From: JBNJDW01 sp051745265
GTDB taxonomy: Bacteria; Pseudomonadota; Alphaproteobacteria; Micavibrionales; CSBR16-224
Direction of reading: 5' to 3'
NCBI GenBank assembly: GCA_051745265.1
Contig: JBNJDW010000068.1
Coordinates: 1 to 8,684 of the forward strand
Length of the DNA stretch: 8,684 bases
Of this stretch, positions 7,808 through 8,684 are shown piece by piece. The notes beneath the pieces are model-generated. The model made no database searches, was not told where the DNA came from, and saw only the letters and a list, made by a program, of their open reading frames with translations. The first letter of the stretch is position 1. The number at the start of each line of letters is the position of its first letter. A program made the position numbers and the translations under genes.

Positions 7808-8272
7808 TCAGCCGGCAGCTGCGACTTTTTTCTCAGCCGGGGCTTTTTTAGATCCTTTAGAATCTTTTTTCTCGCCTTTGGTGCCTTTTGGCGTTCTTTC
7901 CTCGATACCGTGACCGGAGGTCCGCTCGGCAATACGGGCAGATTTACCGCGACGGTTGCGCAGGTAATACAATTTAGAACGACGAACATCACCACGGCGG
8001 ACGAGTTCAATCGAATCAATACGCGGGCTGAGCAACGGGAAGACACGTTCAACGCCTTCGCCATAGCTGATCTTACGTACGGTGAATGTCTGGTTCAGGG
8101 CTTTGCCGCCTTTGGCAATGCAAACGCCTTCATAGGCCTGAATACGCTCACGCGTGCCTTCAACAACCCGGACATTAACCCGTATCGTATCACCCGGTGA
8201 AAAATCTGGAATTTTTTTGTCTGCAGTCAGCTTTTCAACTTGCTGCTGTTCATATTTCTCAATCTCGTTCAT
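7808..8272 (-). CDS. rplS: 50S ribosomal protein bL19
   Basis: A protein of the large ribosomal subunit, located at the 30S-50S interface. The core (about residues 24-116) shows the family pattern: FSPGDTIRVNVRVVEGTRER, then QAYEGVCIAKGGKALNQTFT, VRKISYGEGVERVFPLLSP and KLYYLRNRRGKSARI. The 154 residues exceed E. coli bL19 (115) because of a C-terminal tail (about 117-154) rich in Lys, Gly, Ser and Ala; tails of this kind occur in other alphaproteobacterial bL19 proteins. The ATG at 8272 is supported by an AAAAGAGG Shine-Dalgarno (8289-8282) with 9 bases of spacing. An ATG 8 bases upstream is out of frame and closes after three codons. The gene lies downstream of trmD on the same strand, the usual rpsP-rimM-trmD-rplS order, but after a fairly long 183-bp spacer. 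It converges on the aldolase gene and shares its terminator. Confidence 0.97.
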   Translation of the reverse strand: MNEIEKYEQQQVEKLTADKKIPDFSPGDTIRVNVRVVEGTRERIQAYEGVCIAKGGKALNQTFTVRKISYGEGVERVFPLLSPRIDSIELVRRGDVRRSKLYYLRNRRGKSARIAERTSGHGIEERTPKGTKGEKKDSKGSKKAPAEKKVAAAG

Positions 8273-8455
8273 CTCTTCATACCTCTTTTACGGAACCCGA
8301 TAATCAGGATCTGGCACGTTTGTCAAATCCCGGCGGTTCACTTTATTTATTCTTAATCCGGGCATGGCTATTATTTGCCACTTTACCCACGGGTATAATT
8401 ATTATGCGTGTTTTACCCTAAAAAGCAGTTAAAATGCAAGCCTTAAATTGAGTTA
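8273..8455 (-). promoter_or_regulatory. trmD-rplS spacer, candidate rplS leader
   Basis: A 183-bp non-coding spacer, AT-rich towards trmD. In minus-strand RNA order it holds GGGTA (8418-8414), TACCC (8395-8391) and GGGTA (8388-8384); the middle copy can pair with either neighbour but not both. Next comes a small hairpin TGGC/GCCA (8380-8377 with 8368-8365, 8-base loop). No U-tract terminator is visible after trmD. The arms are short, so folding is uncertain. bL19 leaders are known in Bacillota, but I do not recognise that structure here. Confidence 0.35.
8298..8326 (-). promoter_or_regulatory. Possible promoter directly upstream of rplS
   Basis: A consensus -35 hexamer TTGACA (8326-8321) is followed by GATTAT at 15 bases (8305-8300) or TTATCG at 17 bases (8303-8298). 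Neither -10 is good. If used, transcription would start near 8292 and leave a leader of about 20 bases that still includes the rplS Shine-Dalgarno. This would give rplS expression independent of trmD, but it is only a motif match. Confidence 0.25.
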
Positions 8456-8684
8456 TTACGATTTTTGATCAAATAAAGCCCATAAATCCGGTCGTTTTTC
8501 CCGCGTCAGGGTTTCGGACTGCTGTTTGCGCCATTTACGGATATTCTCGTGATGGCCGCTGGTCAATATATCAGGCACCGGATGCTCCGCCCCTTTTTTA
8601 TCAATCCAGACCGCAGGCCGGGTATATTGCGGATATTCCAGCAGGCCGTTTTCATGGCTTTCATCGCTGGTCGTGTCGTCATTA
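8456..8684 (-). CDS. trmD: tRNA (guanine-N1-)-methyltransferase TrmD, C-terminal end
   Basis: TrmD uses S-adenosylmethionine to methylate G37, next to the anticodon, in tRNAs reading CNN-type codons and so prevents frameshifting. Only the last 75 codons are here; the knotted SAM-binding domain lies beyond the window. The C-terminal tRNA-binding domain is clear: GLLEYPQYTRPAVW, then HPVPDILTSGHHENIRKWR and a terminal TREKRPDLWALF. The segment just before GLLEYPQYTRP is rich in Asp, Ser and Glu and matches the flexible linker of the family. The gene ends in tandem stops (TAATAA, 8458-8453). Being followed by rplS on the same strand fits the conserved operon and supports the call. Confidence 0.95.
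   Translation of the reverse strand, partial: NDDTTSDESHENGLLEYPQYTRPAVWIDKKGAEHPVPDILTSGHHENIRKWRKQQSETLTREKRPDLWALFDQKS

Noticed and set aside
7769..8200. A 143-codon plus-strand open frame opposite rplS
   Set aside because: It is the antisense shadow of a clear bL19 gene, crosses the bidirectional terminator region and shows no family motif.
8269..8280. A three-codon ORF (ATG AAG AGA TGA) overlapping the rplS start
   Set aside because: The AGAGG motif is only one base from its ATG, too close to serve it, but is well placed for the rplS ATG.
8288..8365. A 25-codon minus-strand ORF ending just before the rplS Shine-Dalgarno, a possible leader peptide
   Set aside because: No Shine-Dalgarno precedes its ATG and the peptide shows no run of a regulatory amino acid. 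It is likely chance, although its position upstream of rplS is suggestive.
8197..8421. A 74-codon plus-strand frame beginning with GTG and covering the rplS upstream spacer
   Set aside because: It has no Shine-Dalgarno, overlaps the rplS N-terminus in antisense and shows no recognisable domain.

Overview
The window is a stretch of core-metabolism and translation genes from a bacterial chromosome of medium GC content. The protein sequences suggest an alphaproteobacterium. The signs are a single-chain glycine decarboxylase, a short FbaB/DhnA-type class I aldolase beside gap, a bL19 with a long Lys/Ala-rich tail, and the gcv-tkt-gap-fba gene order. I cannot place it below class from the sequence alone. 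I see no mobile element, CRISPR array, phage gene, tRNA or rRNA.

Plus strand, 1-3456: the end of the glycine cleavage operon. It holds the last 63 codons of gcvT, then gcvH (overlapping gcvT in an ATGA), then full-length gcvP. These encode the T, H and P proteins, which split glycine into CO2, ammonia and a one-carbon unit on tetrahydrofolate. The fourth component, the L protein (lipoamide dehydrogenase), is not here.

Plus strand, 3542-7717: a carbon-metabolism block. Transketolase (tkt) ends at a strong intrinsic terminator. A 202-bp gap follows, with a second terminator-like hairpin and a possible promoter. Then come glyceraldehyde-3-phosphate dehydrogenase (gap) and a class I fructose-bisphosphate aldolase, 38 bp apart and probably co-transcribed. 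Transketolase and aldolase both produce or consume glyceraldehyde 3-phosphate, the GAPDH substrate. The pgk gene that often sits in such clusters is absent.

Minus strand, 8684-7808: the end of trmD (tRNA m1G37 methyltransferase), a 183-bp spacer, and rplS (ribosomal protein bL19). This is the distal half of the usual rpsP-rimM-trmD-rplS operon. It converges on fba, and one symmetrical hairpin flanked by A and T runs sits between them and can end transcription from both sides.

No undescribed system is evident in the coding sequences. The points most worth a second look are in the non-coding gaps: the two hairpins between tkt and gap, and the rplS upstream region with mutually exclusive short pairings. 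The missing pgk, the GAPDH coenzyme-site residues and the bL19 tail are minor points.
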